From contig VWND01000069.1 of assembly GCA_009599575.1 (NCBI GenBank), positions 372,001-436,000 of the forward strand: 64,000 nucleotides of DNA. The letters run 5' to 3'. Of this stretch, positions 11,432 through 22,296 are shown piece by piece. The DNA is from Blumeriella jaapii. Lineage: Eukaryota; Ascomycota; Leotiomycetes; Helotiales; Drepanopezizaceae. The notes below the pieces were generated by a model, which was given only the letters and a program-made list of their open reading frames with translations, had not been told where the DNA came from and made no database searches. The number at the start of each line of letters is the position of its first letter. Positions within the stretch are counted from its first letter, which is position 1. Position numbers and translations under genes: made by a program.

Positions 11432-12674
11432 GCATGGACTGGCACGTGTGTCATTGCATTTTGGAAAGACAGCGAATGATGGCTAACTTGGCCCTTCACG
11501 AAAGATCCGCTGATGCGTAAGAGGATGGGAGATGGGCTGGGTGCTTCCGCCCGCCTGGCCCCTGTTCCGGCTATTGACGGTCAGGCTTGAGGGAAGTCTC
11601 TACACCGTCTATATTGGAATTATCGAATCAAGAGAGACACCATTTTAGTGCAGGAGACGGATCAGCCAGAGCGTCAAGTCGGACTGCAGGAATACGACCA
11701 CCTGTATTTTGACATGACGAGCTTCGCGCCGGTTTCCGTCTTTGCATATTCCTTAGAAACCGCTCCTGCGAGATTCTCTTGCCCATGCAGTACATCTCCG
11801 GCTTAGTACGTTTCCCATCACCGCCAGGAGATTGAGGTCACTCGGTTTTACTGGCCTTTCCTGGCCGGAGTGATATCACCATTTATCATTATCATCGTCG
11901 TCATACAACCTGTAATACCAAAACATATGTCTCCGTGTCGTGCTGGACTTTGCCCGTCGACTTCTACGTTTTTTAGTCGCGTATTTTACTTTGGCAGGAG
12001 CGATTGGATCATCACTTAGCACCGACGACCCGAGTTTGTTGAGACGCAACCTCACACCGGCCTCACAAAGTCTCTGATCTACGCAGAATCTCACGGAGAA
12101 AACATCCTTTTCCTCTCTGCCTCTCCGGGCGAACTTCTTTGGTTTAAGGTATGACAACCGAACGAAATGGGTCCGGCTGTCGCTTAAATCTAAGGACGTA
12201 ATCGTCACCTGTCACCTACCGTGGCCACCGCCTCCGGGCAACCCCAAGAGGGGCTTTCGGAGTTTCACGAGAGAACTGGGGATGGAATCGTGGTCCAATC
12301 CCATAGGAAAGTCCTCGCTCTCGTGGCATTCATGGATCCCGGCGAGAGTGTTCCCTTACAGAAACACTTCGACGTAGGGAACGACGAGATAGATCCCTTG
12401 GAGGATATCGTCGATAGAGAGGCAAAGAAAACATCTGGAGGCGATAGGACGCGTAAGAAGACCCATAGATCAGCAGCAGGTTAGACTCGTCCCATCATTA
12501 ACCATATCGTCACTAACTCTGAAAGCTACTCTTGGTGCCGAATGGAGATTCCAATAGCCCTGACGTCTATGGAATGACTTCACCGTCATGAAAACAAAAT
12601 GGGGCAGGCTAATATGGACTGAGATGATGTCGTATTCTGGCCACGACGCCAGTCAATAGGAAGGACTCCCATCG

Positions 12675-12682
12675 CATAAATA
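12675..12682 (+). promoter_or_regulatory. TATA-like box of the 12.8-kb gene
   Basis: CATAAATA about 131 bp before the ATG at 12813, followed by a CT-rich then CA-rich leader typical of well-expressed fungal genes. Confidence 0.45.
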
Positions 12683-12812
12683 GGCACTGCTGCTCCTGTC
12701 CTTCCGCTTTCATTCTCCTCATTCACACAGTACTTCACACATCAGACAAACAACAACTGTGTTCTCAACAGCACCTCCAACTCACACAACCAAATCCTCA
12801 ACAACACCAACA

Positions 12813-13537
12813 ATGGACTCGACTACATCCAAGGTCGGCTATCTGTCAAAGGACAGCTCAGGTGAGTACACTCTAACCTGGCCATGACACACTCTCACAA
12901 GAAAGCAGACACAGACAGGAGATCTCGAAGCACGTCGCCCTGCCCCAGCGTCTCTTCGAACTCCAACGAGTCTGTTGGACAGGAGTCCAAGCCAACCGAG
13001 GTCGTCACAACGGTAATTCTGAACAACATCAACGCAGAGAGCTCCGCTAACAATCAAACAGGACCAAACTCAAGAACAAGGCGACAGCGAGACGACGTCG
13101 CAGGCAGCCTGGTCCGCAAGCCCCTCCCCGCAGAGGAAGCTCACCGACCAGGAGGAGCTGGAAGGCAACTCCACGACTGTAAGTATCCCAAGCTCGGCTC
13201 CGATGTTTCGACTCCTGACATGTATCAGCTGCCGTCTATCTTCGAGCTCCCCGGTTTGACGTACCAGCGTTCGACAGCGCCGAGTCCGGAACCAAGCCCA
13301 TCTCCTCCGTACGAGGACCTGGAATACGCCAGGGTCCAGGTCCCGTGCCGAGTCACTGGTCGGCTGCGGCCCATCTCGGCCATGGACGGCTTTGCCGAAG
13401 GCCGAGCCGTGAACGACAGGCTGGCCTGGGATAGATGGTGCGCCACTACAGATCGGGTGCCGGAACGTCTCGATGGGTACGAGACCGAAGACAGCGATCT
13501 GGAGTGGGAGGAGTTCGAGGAGAAGCGGAGGAGATGA
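12813..13537 (+). CDS. Orphan Ser/Pro-rich protein, 192 aa
   Basis: No family recognised. Four exons: 12813-12861, 12909-13012, 13062-13178 and 13229-13537. All four donors are GTGAGT/GTAATT/GTAAGT-like, all acceptors are CAG, and total length is exactly 193 codons, which argues for a real gene. Seen: a hydrophilic Ser/Thr/Gln-rich N-terminal half (PCPSVSSNSNES), then a moderately conserved-looking block LPSIFELPGLTY, PSPEPSPSPPYED, a basic/aromatic segment with WDRWC and a very acidic end (DSDLEWEEFEEKRRR). No signal peptide or membrane segment. Introns are only 46-50 nt. It has a TATA-like box and converges on the next gene with 48 bp between stops. Likely lineage-restricted. Confidence 0.65.
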
Positions 13538-13585
13538 GCGAGGAGCGGGAAGGCGAGGGTGGGTTTTGGATAGTCCGGATGAGCA

Positions 13586-14310
13586 TCAATGAAACTTGCA
13601 AACCCAACGAAAACGAAATGAAACGATGTGAATCTGAACAAGTTGTGATAATGAGGAGGTTCTCGCCGGCTTGACGCATGTTCTAGTTATCGGCTGCATC
13701 GGACCAGAGGAAAACGATACTGAAGACTAATGTTGTGAGCTTGGAAAGCAAAGCTCGGGAACAAGCCTACTTACTGGTCGACGGGCCATCATCGACGGTG
13801 ATGCGGAACGGATTCCCTCCGTTCTTTCGAAACGGGGATATCTCGTCTCGATTCAAAGGCTGCATAACCATGGTCGGCCGACAACCTGGCACGTGTCTGA
13901 TGCTTTCCACTTCTTCCAACAGGAGGTCTTCAATGTAGCTCGCCGAGGAAGACGATGGCTTGAACGTGGCAATTGCCCAATCGTGGCTTTCTCGTATCAG
14001 CTACAGTGATTTCCAGCAAACAGAATACTCACCGCAGATCATATGGGCTCAAGGAGGCCCTGTTTCTGTAAATCTTTGTAGAGTTCCGCATCTTACCATC
14101 CGAGTAGACCGTCAGCCGAGCACGCACCGCTTTAAACAGAGATGGATTGTCAACTGGCTTGCTGTAATTATACACGGAAGAGTTTATCCTTGCATTAACC
14201 TCGGATGGCCAGTCGAGCGTTGAGAAGAAACGAGAGAACTTATTCATTGGCTCGGGAGCAAAGACATCTCTGTAAAGGTCTGGCAGTAAGAAGTGCTGTT
14301 GACGCAGCAT
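13586..14310 (-). CDS. Orphan protein, about 207 aa
   Basis: No family recognised. Exons read as 14310-14033, 13986-13775 and 13719-13586, with donors GTGAGT and GTAAGT and an open frame through both junctions. Seen: MLRQQHFLLPDLYRDVF, a middle with DWPSEVNARINSS and AVRARLTVYSDGKMRNS, then EDLLLEEVESIRHVPG and PFRKNGGNPFRITVDDGP, all of globular-looking composition. The last 40 residues are less convincing, so the third exon may be wrong. The true start could lie in an upstream exon, because the frame is open for three codons before the ATG. Convergent with the 12.8-kb orphan. Confidence 0.45.
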
Positions 14311-15638
14311 CCGAAACACAGGAAGTCTTGATCAGCGCATGGCAGAGCTTATTCTTGACACATGTGACAGTCGATGAAATCGATTCGGGATTGTGTAAAG
14401 ACGAGCTTTGCGGGAGGCGATATGCGCAGGATCGACAATGCTCCAGTCGCCGCCTCCAGAGATGGAAGGAAGCCCGCTGGAAGGAGATTTGGTTGATGTT
14501 AACAGCAAGACCGCGTGCTTCTGAACTCCGGACGATATCAACAGCTCAACCGTAGCGTCGAGACACAGAGCTGATTCCGCCTTTTCTTGTCAGTCAAGCC
14601 GTTACAAGAGACAGCGACGTACCGCCCAGCAAGAGACCTCTCACGCCAACATCACTATTTCTGCCTCCTACCTCCAGTCACAGTCCGGCCCAATGGCTCC
14701 AAGGCGTCGTAACCCCCACCCCCCCCCCCCCACTTGTTTTCCGTGCCAATCCTCGCGGTATTCAGATCACCCGAGACGGCAGCGCTATCAATGCCTTCTC
14801 ACAATGGAGGGCCGGTAGCAATACCATGCATGACCTCCGGACTTGAAGACAAAAATTGCAAGAGTGTTGCGTGATAACGGACAGCGTTTGCGTACTTCCG
14901 GAGCCGACACCGGTGTCACGATGCATGCTGGGTCGGTATCGCGCTGGAATCCGGAAAAGAAGGAGTCCCTGAAGCCGGGCAATGTTGATTCTGGGTCATA
15001 AGATACCGCGTCTCCTAAGACCATTGCCAGGCCGAGTCACTCAGATACATCAGTGGGAGAGGATGGCAGGGTGGGGAGGGACATTCGGCGTTATGGCAGC
15101 TGGGCACATCTTCTGAGACAATAGGGATTTGAAGCCCTGGTTGACCGAAAGCTAAATCGGCTATTCAAAGGATGAGAGAGACATGGAAACAGTGTTGATT
15201 TGCATGTCTTCGAATGCTTAGCGCGCCTTTGCCTTGCGGTCGATCGGGCTCGTCTTCCAGATTGGGGTTTTAGTATCATAAAGTATTGATTATCAGGACT
15301 TGGACATGTCGCGTATTTTATGTTGCAGCCTGAAGTTCCAAAGGTCAGTCCAGCCTGATTTTGACAAAGGTTGAACACGTACCGCTGGACAAAAATCTAG
15401 TACATTTGCTGTTCGCAAGAGCCAATCAGATCAATGGGCTTCTAGGCAAGCCACAATATCGAGGCTCAAGTCAATCTGGATGCTCACGAAGTCAGCCCCC
15501 AATTGTGCATGTTTAGCAACAGGTTGACACTCATTTTCGCTAGTGAAAACGAATACGAACAACCGCTAATTCACGAAAGCCAAGTTCCGATATCCTAACC
15601 AAAACATTGCCGTCAGGAGCTCTGGGTATCATTCCTAT
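14311..15638. other. Spacer with a gene relic
   Basis: Holds the FAD-oxidase relic (separate entry), a C13 run at about 14719-14731, and no other coding signal I can support. Minus-strand open frames at 14332-14541 and 15091-15378 have no family match. Confidence 0.5.
14788..15024 (-). pseudogene. Relic of FAD-linked (BBE-type) oxidoreductase
   Basis: About 79 codons resembling the N-terminal FAD-binding_4 region of fungal berberine-bridge-like oxidases: LGDAVSYDPES, then DPACIVTPVSAPEV, then FVFKSGGHA, where the GGH segment is the usual flavin-attachment neighbourhood. The frame has a stop two codons beyond the L-G-L-A start on the 5' side and runs out right after GGHA; the rest of a roughly 450-aa enzyme is absent on either side. 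A truncated fossil. Confidence 0.55.
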
Positions 15639-17432
15639 CTACGAAACAGGCGGCTCGCCATTATCAACAACCATCAGATGATCTCTCAGAGCCTTCTTCG
15701 TAACTTTCAACGCCCTTGCAATCTCTTCTTCCTCTTCTCTCAATCGTCCCCTGCCCAGTTCGAGGCTTCGTTGTTGTCGACGCTTCTCCTCGGCTACGCG
15801 CTTCTCGCGGTCCTCAAGGGCTTTCTGCCTCCGGTCACGGTCTTTCCTGTCCTTTATCATCTCTTCCGTATCGTCGTCTGTTTCTGGAGGTGGAGGGAGA
15901 GTACTGATGTACCCCTCAACTAGCGGATCACGAACTGACGCATCGAGTGAGATGAATCGGATGTCGGCCAGAACCGAGGGGGGTAAGTGAGATGACAAGG
16001 TCGAGTTGTTGAGCATCGAAAGTGGCTGTGCCTGCAGAAGAACAGATAGGTCAGACTTCAACGTCGACTGAGGCAGCTTCAAACGGTTGATGTGTTCCCG
16101 GTAAAACTTTTCCCGGTCTTTGTCCAACATTGAAGCATCCCGCATCTCGGGTTCTTTCTTGTACTTCCGCTTAAACTCGGGCCAATACAATTTGGGGTTC
16201 GCGTGCTTTTGCAGAAAAGCTAGGTACGGGATTCTGGGATCTTTCTTCTCTTCCTTTGCTCGAAGTTCCCGCAGAACCTTTATCTTTTCTCTGCTCCACT
16301 CTTCCCACGCTTCCTTGCGAGCCTTCATGCTTGTGAGAGCTGTGTATCTCAAGTCATCCACCAGCCTGCCCTCTTCCACAAGTTTCTCCCAGGGACTGTA
16401 AGGATTTATGCCGAAGTCACTCAACAAGTCCTTGAATAAAGCAGAGGCATCCTCTTGAGTGACTTCAACACCTTCCGCGCCTTCCTCCCAATCCACATCG
16501 TCCGCGCCGTACTCGCCGGGATCCAAGCCATATTCCTGGCCCATTGCTGCAAGCTGGAATGCGATATCGTCCTCGTTGAACTCGACAGGCTCTTCTGGTC
16601 CAGGTTCCTCGGTTCGTTGACGCTTAGAAGGGTTCCCATCGTTCTCGCTTTCGTCGTCCGTGACTTCAACCTCTTCATACTCAGAACTATCCTCTTGCTC
16701 CTCTCCAGCTTCGGCGGGTTCTTCTGGCCGCGTAGGAGCGCCCGGAGCCTCACCCGTATCTACTGCCTCCTTTGATTTGGCCCATGCTTCCGCCTTTTCC
16801 TTGATTCTCTGCTGGTCGAGAGCCAGTATTCCATCCTTCAGCTTGTCAGGGATCCGCCAAAAGCTTTGATCCTTGGCCGTATTGTAAACAAACCGCCGGC
16901 CGAGCTTTGTATGGACCAGTACCCACGGCTCATGCCCCGGAATTGGATAGCGAGACTTCGGCTTGTCTGTAGGTTGCGGTCTGGGGCGATCATTCCCGCC
17001 TCTGCCTCTCTGTCCTTCAAAGCCTCCCCTGCCACTTGGGCCACGCGGTCCATTCTCGAAAGTCGGCCCAGCACTTGGTTGACCTCCAACGCTTTGGTAT
17101 TGCAGATAGCTTTCAGAAGGGTTCGTTGGTGCGGGCGGCGCAACGATTTCAGGAGCTACAGGACGTGTATAGGTTGATTGCTTCGTCGCAGCATTGTAGT
17201 AGTAAAGATGACCCGTTGGCGCTTTGTGTTCAGTCCAACCTTCTGCTAGCGGGCGTACTGTAGATTTGTGTGTCGACTTTAACATCATGGCATTGTCGGC
17301 GGGTCTGAAGCTGTTGATGTCGTCGAGCAAATCCATTCTCTCCGTAGCTATTTCACGTGATCTTGATTTAGCGCGATCCGACGCGGCTTCGTGCCTGGAG
17401 CTTGGGCGAGCTCTAAACAACGGGTTTGGCAT
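15639..17432 (-). CDS. URN1: WW/FF-domain splicing factor, URN1-like
   Basis: Pre-mRNA splicing factor associated with the spliceosome in yeast. Single-exon reading frame of 597 aa. Seen: WW domain at about residues 63-95 (LAEGWTEH ... YYYNAATKQSTYTRP, two Trp/Tyr anchors present), a degenerate second WW-like segment (PWVLVHTKLGRRFVYN) near 170, a long acidic stretch, an FF domain around 325-385 (ALFKDLLSDFGI ... SPWEKL ... RKEAWEEW), and a charged coiled C-terminus. Start: ATG at 17432; a second in-frame ATG at 17336 (MDLLDDINSF) is possible. Shares a very short divergent promoter with PRE9. Confidence 0.88.
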   Translation of the reverse strand: MPNPLFRARPSSRHEAASDRAKSRSREIATERMDLLDDINSFRPADNAMMLKSTHKSTVRPLAEGWTEHKAPTGHLYYYNAATKQSTYTRPVAPEIVAPPAPTNPSESYLQYQSVGGQPSAGPTFENGPRGPSGRGGFEGQRGRGGNDRPRPQPTDKPKSRYPIPGHEPWVLVHTKLGRRFVYNTAKDQSFWRIPDKLKDGILALDQQRIKEKAEAWAKSKEAVDTGEAPGAPTRPEEPAEAGEEQEDSSEYEEVEVTDDESENDGNPSKRQRTEEPGPEEPVEFNEDDIAFQLAAMGQEYGLDPGEYGADDVDWEEGAEGVEVTQEDASALFKDLLSDFGINPYSPWEKLVEEGRLVDDLRYTALTSMKARKEAWEEWSREKIKVLRELRAKEEKKDPRIPYLAFLQKHANPKLYWPEFKRKYKKEPEMRDASMLDKDREKFYREHINRLKLPQSTLKSDLSVLLQAQPLSMLNNSTLSSHLPPSVLADIRFISLDASVRDPLVEGYISTLPPPPETDDDTEEMIKDRKDRDRRQKALEDREKRVAEEKRRQQRSLELGRGRLREEEEEIARALKVTKKALRDHLMVVDNGEPPVS

Positions 17433-17527
17433 CAACTTCCCAACTACAGCTCACGATTGAGATTCTGCTCTTCATTTTCTTCCGCATCAATCGACCACAA
17501 ATTCCTCAAGGTCATTGAAACGCCACC
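17433..17527. promoter_or_regulatory. 95-bp bidirectional promoter URN1/PRE9
   Basis: Only 95 bp separate the two divergent ATGs, so both 5' UTRs and core promoters overlap here unless URN1 starts at 17336. The segment is CT-rich on the plus strand just before the PRE9 start (GCCACCATG context). Confidence 0.6.
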
Positions 17528-18459
17528 ATGTCTAGAAGATACGATTCAAGAGTAAGCTTCAAGCTGCAGTCTCCAGTTCAAGCTAAATCTACGTAGACGA
17601 CCATCTTCTCCCCAGAAGGACGTTTATACCAAGTCGAATATGCTCTTGAGGCCATCTCCCATGCTGGTACCGCATTAGGCATATTAGCAAAGGATGGAAT
17701 TGTGTTGGCAGCTGAACGGAAGGTTACCAGCAAGCTTCTAGAGCAGGACACCCTCAGCAGAGAAGCTCTACATCCTCAATGAGTATGCTCTCCCTACCAA
17801 AACGACCAGCAGCAGCTGACATTTTCAGCAACATGATCTGCGCCGTAGCGGGAATGACTGCTGATGCCAACATTCTCATCAACTACGCCCGCCAAGCTGC
17901 CCAAAAACACCTCCTCACCTACAACGAAGACATCCCCTGCGAGCAGCTCGTTCGCCGATTATGCGATCTCAAGCAGGGCTACACTCAGCATGGAGGCCTG
18001 CGACCATTTGGTGTGTCTTTCATCTATGCCGGTTACGACCCCCAACGACAGTTTCAACTGTACCAGAGCAACCCCAGTGGCAACTACGGTGGATGGAAAG
18101 CGACCAGCGTTGGAGCGAACAATGCCAGTGCGCAGAGTCTGTTGAAGCAAGATTACAAGGAGGACTGTGATTTGAAGGAGGCTTGCGGAATGGCGGTCAA
18201 GGTTCTGAGCAAGACCATGGACTCCACCAAGTTGAGCAGCGAGAAGAGTAGGTTCACCTTGTCGTGAAGAGCTCGCACTTCGTAGTTAAGAGGGACAGGC
18301 TAACGTTTGACAGTCGAGTTTGCTACGGTTGGAAAGACGAAGGATGGAAGAATCTACCACCACCTGTGGGGTGCGGACGAGATCATGACTTTATTGAAGG
18401 AACACGATTTGGCGAAGGATGAGAGCGGCACTGACAGCGGAGACCGAGTAGTCAGCTAG
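17528..18459 (+). CDS. PRE9: 20S proteasome subunit alpha-3 (frameshifted)
   Basis: Alpha-ring subunit of the 20S proteasome core (human PSMA4, yeast Pre9). Exons 17528-17551, 17597-17782, 17829-18247 and 18314-18459. Seen: N-terminal [18 protein letters not shown] and [10 protein letters not shown] (proteasome alpha signature), [28 protein letters not shown] and the C-terminal acidic tail. Summed exon length is 775, one more than 258 codons. The extra base is a third C at 17751-17753 (ACC C TCA where the family has DTSAEKLY); as written the frame stops at TGA about 30 bases later. Everything before and after is intact, so I treat it as an inserted base in the assembly rather than a dead gene. 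Confidence 0.9.
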
Positions 18460-19583
18460 GCATCTAATTGTGATGGAAGTCGTGGGTCTATATGTAACAA
18501 CAAGAGAATACCCTTCTGGCCTAGGCCGTTTATGGGCCTTCTGCTGTCAATTCTTCTGCATTCGGCTAGCTCTCTGAATCTCGTCGAGGTCGGTGAGAAG
18601 GTGAGATCCTCTTCGGACGAAATCGATACACTTGACACGATCCAGCGGATGATGTGCCACGGGCGCAGCTACTTCGTCACCGGAATTCATAGGTCAGAGC
18701 CCAGCTGCCCCCGATCCCATCTTCAACTGTTCTTCAGCTCGTGTATCGTAGACGTTGTCCTCGGTTTTTCATTGATCCTCCGAAGACTGCCATACCTCAA
18801 GTGCTCTCTCTGACCAGCTTCTGCACCGACGACGCACTAGGTCTTCGAGATTGGTCTCGCTAAAGCATCACTCTGTAAGCTGGACGGGAGTAAATGACTT
18901 TGACTTGGCCGTCAGAACGTTGACCTAGGGCATATGCTGCGCGTGGATACATTGAGTGTGCTTCCCTGGAAGCCTACTGTTGAATCACTGCTCTTAAATC
19001 CACATGCGAGAACACCTCTGAGAGAGCAGATGCACGTCATATCAATCGGTGCACCGTTCTGTAACGTCACCGAGGGAAACAACACCTTTCTCTGTCAACT
19101 CTCAAGCTTCCACGTTCTCCGTCTTTGCCATGGCCATTCTCACCGCATCCAGACTCGGATGCTTACTTGCTTCTGCGTGTGATCAAGAAATCCCGCGTGT
19201 CACACCGGGACCCTATTACTGGTTACCACATGCGATTCCTGTCCTTTCCTGCTCGGCCGCTATTTCAGTACAGTACCGTACAGTACTGTACATACACCCC
19301 TCTGCACGTGACAGCTCGCAGCTTAAGCTCATAGACGTCCACGAACTTTGCATGTGAAAGAGACGACCCCAGTCCAGCCAAGTGAAGCAGAACCTCTCCT
19401 CCATCCAATCAATCCACGTCTCACAGTACCTCGGCTTCTCGAAGCACAGTGGCAGGACAGGTATGTAATCCGCCATCACTGCTCTCTCTCCCTCTCCCTC
19501 TTGTCCCCCTTCCATACCAAATTCAAAACCCTTCAACACCTCCTTCCTTGCCCTACGAAATCCTCTCTGCCATAAAATTCAAG
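18460..19583. other. Spacer between PRE9 and thiolase
   Basis: Both genes are on the plus strand. Contains a TACAGTAC/GTACTGTAC cluster at about 19266-19291 and a CT-rich leader before the thiolase ATG. No supported gene. Confidence 0.5.
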
Positions 19584-21051
19584 ATGTCTGCAGGTTTGTG
19601 GCGCTCAGAGAACGGTGACTACCTAGGCAAGGCTGACGTTCACAGCAAAACAACGCCTTGCGCAGGTGTCCGAGCACCTCGCCGGCTCGCAGAGCAAGAT
19701 TGCGCCTACAGAGGGGAGCGGACCGTCGGGACGCGCAAACCTCTTGAAGAAGAGTCCAGACGATGTGAATCCTCTCTGCCTTCTTTTGCCAGCCCCGTCA
19801 ACTAACCGGCTCAGGTTGTCGTCACAGCGTGTCTGCGAACCGCCTTCACCAAGGGTGGCAAAGGCGGCTTCAAGGACACCGCGGCGGCAGATCTGCTCGT
19901 TGGGGCTTTCAAATCCCTTATCGAACGCTCCAAGATCGACCCGGGACTCGTGGAGGACATCGCGGTGGGTTCGGTGCTGCCGCCGGGAGGAGGAGCCACG
20001 GAGTTCCGCGCTGCTGCTCTCGCCGCGGGTTTCCCAGTGAGCGCGGCGGTCAGAAGTTTGAACCGACAATGCAGCTCGGGCTTGCAGGCTTGTGTGGACA
20101 TTGCGAACGCGATCAGCGCTGGCATGATCGAGGTTGGTGTGGGCGCTGGCGTGGAGAGTATGAGCTTGCAGTATGGGTAGGTCAATCTTTCTTCTTCTTC
20201 TTCTTCTTCTCCTCCTCGATTGGGGATTGGAATGTGCTAATGCTTTACGTAGTCCGGGTGCCGTCACCGAGTTCTCCGAGCTCCTCGAATCCCACCCCGA
20301 GTCCGCCAACTGCAAAGTCCCCATGGGTGTCCTCTCCGAAAACATGGCCCAAGCCCGCGGCGTCACCCGCGCAGTCCAAGACGCCTTCGCGGCCTCGTCA
20401 TACCAGAAAGCTTCCAAGGCTCAAGCAGACGGCCTCTTTGACGAGGAGATTGCGCCGCTCAAGGTCAAGTGGGAGGATCCCAAGACGGGCGATGTCAAGG
20501 AGATCACGGTGGCCAAGGACGACGGCATCCGCGCTGGCGTGACGGCGGAGAGCTTGGGCAAGATCAAGCCCGCGTTTGCTAAGAATGGATCCATCCACGG
20601 TGGAAACGCTTCCCAGATCTCCGACGGCGCGGCTGCCGTCCTCCTCATGAAGCGCTCGACGGCCGAGCGACTCGGCCAGACCATCCTGGGCAAGTACGTC
20701 GCCGCGTCGGTGGTTGGGGTCGCGCCCCTCTTGATGGGGATCGGGCCCTGGGCCGCGATCCCCAAGGTCTTCGAGCAGACGGGCATCAGCAAAGACGACG
20801 TGGACATCTTCGAGATCAACGAGGCCTTCGCCAGCCAGTGCGTGTGGTGCGCGAACGAGCTGGGCATCGACGCGACGAAGATCAACCCCAAGGGCGGCGC
20901 GATCGCCTTTGGACACCCGCTGGGGTGCACGGGGGCGAGGCAGGTCAGCACGCTGCTCTACGAGTTGCGACGGACGGCGCAGCAGGTCGGCGTCACGAGC
21001 ATGTGCGTGGGTACGGGGATGGGCATGGCAGCTGTTTGGGTCGCGGAGTAG
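19584..21051 (+). CDS. POT1: Peroxisomal 3-ketoacyl-CoA thiolase
   Basis: Last step of beta-oxidation: thiolytic cleavage of 3-ketoacyl-CoA. Exons 19584-19593, 19646-19764, 19815-20176 and 20253-21051; 429 aa with all phases agreeing. Seen: PTS2 RLAQVSEHL at residues 7-15 (R-L-x5-H-L), nucleophile region NRQCSSGLQ, GGNASQISDGAA, NEAFASQ, GGAIAFGHPLGCTGAR with the catalytic His, and the C-terminal CVGTGMG cysteine. No PTS1 at the C-terminus (ends VAE). The first coding exon is only 10 nt, and the PTS2 is encoded immediately after the first intron. The third intron carries a CTT run (about 20188-20210) that doubles as its pyrimidine tract. Confidence 0.94.
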
Positions 21052-21490
21052 GGGGTTGTTGGCTCGTCGCATCACGACACGGCATGGCCCGCCGAATGTC
21101 TGCTTTGGATACCGGTTCTCGAGTGATGTGAGTGACTCGGTGATGGCTGCTGGTCGTGATCTCTTTGCTTCAAACGCGGGTCCGGGTTGCGAGATGGGTC
21201 AGCCCAGTGCTGCACTGTATGTACTGTTGTACATACCGTCGTGTCAGTCCGTACTGTCCGGGACGGCTCCGATGTGACGTGGTGCCTGGCGCTGCTGAAC
21301 CATCGAGGATGCATCTGACGATAGGATGATGTTTGGGTTGACCCTCGCCGTCCTTCGATACGCGCCGTGAAGGGGTCTTGGATGGATTACCTGTTCATCT
21401 CCACACGCACCTGGAACCGAAGTCTCTTTTCCATGCCTCTTCTTAGACCACGGCGAGGCCCAGTCCTGTGCCTCAGTCCTGTGCCTCAGT

Positions 21491-21554
21491 ACAGTAGTTC
21501 TTCAGCACAGTAGTTCTTCAGCACAGCAGTTCTTCAGTACAGCAGTTCTTCAGT
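21491..21554. repeat. 16-bp tandem repeat, 4 copies
   Basis: Four head-to-tail units at 21491, 21507, 21523 and 21539. Copies 1-2 are identical (ACAGTAGTTCTTCAGC), copies 3-4 are identical to each other and differ from them by two C/T changes, a pattern of stepwise duplication. Confidence 0.9.
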
Positions 21555-22248
21555 TACTGTACTTGTGACCGTACGGTAATGTACGCACGGTACAGTTGTA
21601 GTCGAGCAGGCAAGCAGCCAAGCCATGACAGTACAGTACAGTAACACCACCACGCACCACCCTCCACGCACCACCCCCTCCCTCTCCACCCCTCCATCCT
21701 CCACCCGAGCTCGTCCCTTGACCCTCGACCCTCGACCCTCGACCCCTCCTTGATGTCCTCATCCGTCTTCTTGCTACCTGGTTGCCTTCTCCCACTTCCA
21801 CTTCCACTTCCACTTCCACTTCCACTTCCCCTCCTCCTCCTCCTCCCCCTCTCCCTCCCCTCGACATCTCTTCCACATCTCTCTGCTGCGTCGACGACCA
21901 CCACCTCCACCTACCTGCCCCCCTCCAGTCTCCTACACGGCCAACCAACCTTGCTCTTGGTGCTCCAGTCGCATCCCGGCTCCGTATCGGCATCGTCCGC
22001 CCCTCCCCCACCAGCTCTGACGAGGACCGCCCGGACTTGGTGCACTTGTCGACCCGACCTCGACCTGGACCTGGACCTGGACCTGGACCTCCTCTCCGGA
22101 CCTGCTTATACCTCCGGAGGCACCGTGTGTGCCTGGCTGGCCTTGCTGCTCTCTCCACCCCGCTCGGCAAGTTACAGTACCTCACGAAAGAAAGGGAAAA
22201 ACAAAAGCATTGGTGAGGCTCCTTTCGTTTCCTGGCTTGTTTCATTCA

Positions 22249-22296
22249 CTCGTTTACTCACTTGTTTACTCACTTGTTTACTCACTTGTTTACTCA
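22249..22296. repeat. 12-bp tandem repeat, 4 copies
   Basis: Units of CTTGTTTACTCA at 22261, 22273 and 22285, with a first copy at 22249 that differs at two positions. Confidence 0.85.

Larger units (their letters stand above)
9816..12812. other. 3-kb gene-poor spacer
   Basis: Contains a G16 run, an ACT microsatellite, GC-rich stretches around 10.1-10.6 kb with open frames on both strands that look like base-composition shadows, and open frames at 11876-12208 (-) and 12221-12484 (+) with no family resemblance and no visible splice structure. The right end carries the promoter of the next gene. Confidence 0.5.

Noticed and set aside
11167..11499. Poly-Val / poly-Thr reading frames
   Set aside because: Translation of the ACT microsatellite.
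14701..14850. Plus-strand reading that gives a short GIQI-like motif near the FAD-oxidase relic
   Set aside because: It lies on the opposite strand to the relic, so it cannot be the continuation of that protein; taken as chance.
17740..17790. Programmed +1 ribosomal frameshift in PRE9
   Set aside because: No known slippery context, the family is not frameshifted elsewhere, and similar single indels occur in six other genes of the window.
21550..22245. 231-codon minus-strand frame and several plus-strand Pro/Leu/Ser-rich frames
   Set aside because: Generated by stacked CCT, CACTTC and GGACCT repeats.
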